From Candidatus Aphodomonas merdavium (GTDB taxonomy: Bacteria > Bacillota > Clostridia > Christensenellales > Aristaeellaceae): 7,548 bases of DNA. A model generated the notes under the pieces. That model was not told the origin of the DNA, did no database searches, and saw only the letters and a program-made list of their open reading frames with translations. Position 1 is the first letter of the stretch, and the number at the start of each line of letters is the position of its first letter. Location of the stretch: NCBI GenBank assembly GCA_018715585.1, contig DVLH01000283.1, positions 1 through 7,548 on the forward strand. Direction: 5' to 3'. Positions 6,147-7,548 of the stretch are shown one piece after another. The position numbers and the translations under genes are program-made.

Positions 6147-7548
6147 TCAAAAGCCCGCATATCCGCACCCGGAGGCAAAGCCCGTGCCGAAAAAGGCCGC
6201 GCCGCGCCGTTTTTCGCATCCGGAGGCAAAGCCCGTAAAACAGGAAGCCGCACCGCGCCGCTTCGCCCGCCCGGAGGAAAAGCCCTCCGGCGCGCCGCAG
6301 CGCTATCCGCACCCGGAGGCAAAGCCCGTGGGCGGTCAGGGGCTGCCGCAGCGCAGCCTGCACCCGCAGGGGCAGCCGCCGGCCGCGCAGGGGCGTCCGT
6401 TTGGACAGGAAGGAAAAGCACAGCGGCCGGCGGCGAACGCGCGGCTGATGGCGCTGAACATCCTGCAGGACGTTACGCGCGCGGGCGCCTATGCGTCGCT
6501 TGCCCTGGGAGAGCGGCTGCGCGAGTCCACGCTTGCGCAGCGGGACCGCGACTTTGTGGCGGCGCTTGTTTACGGCACGCTGGAAAAGCAGATTACGCTT
6601 GACTGGCTGATTGACGGCAAGCTGGAGCGCGAGGGCGGGCTGGACGCGCTCGTGCGCGATATTCTGCGCTTGGGGCTGTATCAGATCCTGTTTTTAACGC
6701 GCGTGCCGGACAGCGCGGCGGTGGACGAGAGCGTCAAGCTTTCGCGCCTGGTCCATCGGGACGGGCAAGCGGGGTTCATCAACGCGCTGCTGCGCGGTTT
6801 TGCGCGCGATAAATTTTCCATCGCATGGCCTTCGCGCGAGGCGTCGCCCGCGTTCTATTTGAGCGTGCGCTATAGCCTTCCGCAGTGGATTGCCGAAAAG
6901 CTGATCGCCGAGTATGGATTTGGCGAGGCGGAGGACATCGCCTCCTACGAGCCGGCTTCACGGCCGATCGCCGTGCGCCGGTGCCTGGAGCGCAGCAACC
7001 CCCGCGAGTTTGAGGCGATGATGACGGAGAAAGGCTGGAGCTGGCAGCCCTCGCGCCTGCCGGACGTCTATCTGGTTTCCTCCGGCATCGGCGATGTGGG
7101 CATTGAAAAAGAATATTTGCGCGGGCTGTACAGCGTGCAGAGCGAGAGCTCCGTGCTGGCGGCGCTGTGCGTGGCTCCCTCGCGCGGGGCGAGCGTGCTC
7201 GACGCCTGCGCTGCGCCGGGAGGCAAAACGGCATGCCTTGCCGAGGCGATGCGCGGCACGGGCCGCGTCTACGCGTGGGACAAGCACGAGCACCGCGTCG
7301 AGCTTATCCGCAGCATGGTCAAACGCCTGCGCCTGGACAACGTCCGCCCGGCCGTGCGCGATGCGACCGTCATCAAGCAGGGCCTGCTGGGGACGATGGA
7401 CGCCGTGCTGGTGGACGCGCCCTGTTCCGGCCTGGGTGTGATGCTCTCCAAGCCGGACGTCAAATACCGGCATTCGCCGCAGACCATTGAGGCGCTCGTC
7501 AAGGAGCAGGAGGCGCTGCTGGACGCGTGCTGCGGCTATGTCAAGCCG
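6139..7548 (+). CDS. rsmB: 16S rRNA (cytosine-C5)-methyltransferase RsmB with repeat-bearing N-terminal extension (3' end beyond window)
   Basis: The frame from the ATG at 6139 is open for 470 codons to the edge. Residues 1-98 are a proline-rich, basic, low-complexity extension with HPEAKPV-type repeats. A NusB-like RNA-binding domain spans about 99-230, with VYGTLEKQITLDWLID and GFINALLRGFAR. The NOL1/NOP2/Sun-type methyltransferase follows: YSVQSESS, SAM motif I DACAAPGGKT (355-364) and motif IV VDAPCSGLGV (425-434), whose C429 corresponds to E. coli C325. The nucleophilic Cys of motif VI lies beyond the window. E. coli RsmB methylates C967 of 16S rRNA. It lacks such an extension, and the full protein here should be near 535 residues rather than 430-450. 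AAGGGG (6123-6128) sits 10 nt before the ATG, and the start overlaps the fmt stop by 8 nt, supporting 6139. The next in-frame ATG (6448) would cut into the NusB-like domain. Confidence 0.93.
   Translation, partial: MADQKPAYPHPEAKPVPKKAAPRRFSHPEAKPVKQEAAPRRFARPEEKPSGAPQRYPHPEAKPVGGQGLPQRSLHPQGQPPAAQGRPFGQEGKAQRPAANARLMALNILQDVTRAGAYASLALGERLRESTLAQRDRDFVAALVYGTLEKQITLDWLIDGKLEREGGLDALVRDILRLGLYQILFLTRVPDSAAVDESVKLSRLVHRDGQAGFINALLRGFARDKFSIAWPSREASPAFYLSVRYSLPQWIAEKLIAEYGFGEAEDIASYEPASRPIAVRRCLERSNPREFEAMMTEKGWSWQPSRLPDVYLVSSGIGDVGIEKEYLRGLYSVQSESSVLAALCVAPSRGASVLDACAAPGGKTACLAEAMRGTGRVYAWDKHEHRVELIRSMVKRLRLDNVRPAVRDATVIKQGLLGTMDAVLVDAPCSGLGVMLSKPDVKYRHSPQTIEALVKEQEALLDACCGYVKP
6160..6381 (+). 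repeat. Five-copy degenerate coding repeat (HPEAKPV unit) in the rsmB N-terminal extension
   Basis: Units begin at residues 10, 27, 44, 58 and 75 (bases 6166, 6217, 6268, 6310 and 6361), so spacing is 51, 51, 42 and 51 bp. Copies 1, 2 and 4 read HPEAKPV, copy 3 reads RPEEKPS and copy 5 is degenerate (HPQGQPP). Copies 2-4 are preceded by APRRF or APQRY. Bases 6160-6186 and 6304-6330 are identical over 27 bp, and copy 2 shares a 17-bp core (6220-6236). All spacings are multiples of three, consistent with a translated repeat that arose by duplication. Confidence 0.85.

Noticed and set aside
6160..6381. Spaced repeats that might suggest a CRISPR array.
   Set aside because: The repeats are imperfect, all spaced by multiples of three, and in frame within rsmB, so they encode a repetitive protein tail.

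Overview
The window is a compact, GC-rich stretch of bacterial chromosome. The genus cannot be told from sequence alone. The gene order priA-def-fmt-rsmB, a FtsQ/DivIB-type division protein, a Bacillus-like pyrimidine-nucleoside phosphorylase and strong AGGAGG-type ribosome binding sites point to Bacillota, most likely a high-GC member of Clostridia (inference). No mobile element, tRNA, rRNA, CRISPR array or phage gene is visible.

Layout. On the minus strand, positions 405 to 1 hold the first 135 codons of ftsQ, which runs off the left edge. A 153-bp divergent intergenic region (406-558) follows. It contains a near-consensus sigma-A promoter reading right and a weaker candidate reading left, with overlapping -10 elements. 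The right-reading promoter places its expected transcription start on the ATG of the first plus-strand gene, so that mRNA should be leaderless. From 559 to the right edge all genes lie on the plus strand and are tightly packed: a DNA-deoxyinosine (hypoxanthine/uracil) glycosylase, pdp, priA, def, fmt, and rsmB, which runs off the right edge. Gaps or overlaps between genes are +2, -4, +71, -4 and -8 nt. The only real gap, between priA and def, carries a second extended -10 promoter whose -10 box contains the priA stop codon, followed by a leader hairpin.

How the genes fit together. The first half joins base-excision repair of deaminated bases, pyrimidine nucleoside salvage and replication restart. 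The second half is protein-synthesis housekeeping: Fmt formylates the initiator Met-tRNA, Def removes the formyl group from new proteins, and RsmB methylates 16S rRNA. No terminator is visible between 559 and 7548. The set is therefore probably one transcription unit with an internal promoter that lets def-fmt-rsmB be expressed separately.

Most notable points are the leaderless, possibly bidirectional promoter at 524-573, the promoter built into the end of priA, and an unusual repeat-bearing, proline-rich N-terminal extension of about 98 residues on RsmB. I see no convincing undescribed defence or mobile system; this is mostly ordinary core genome with unusual regulatory architecture.
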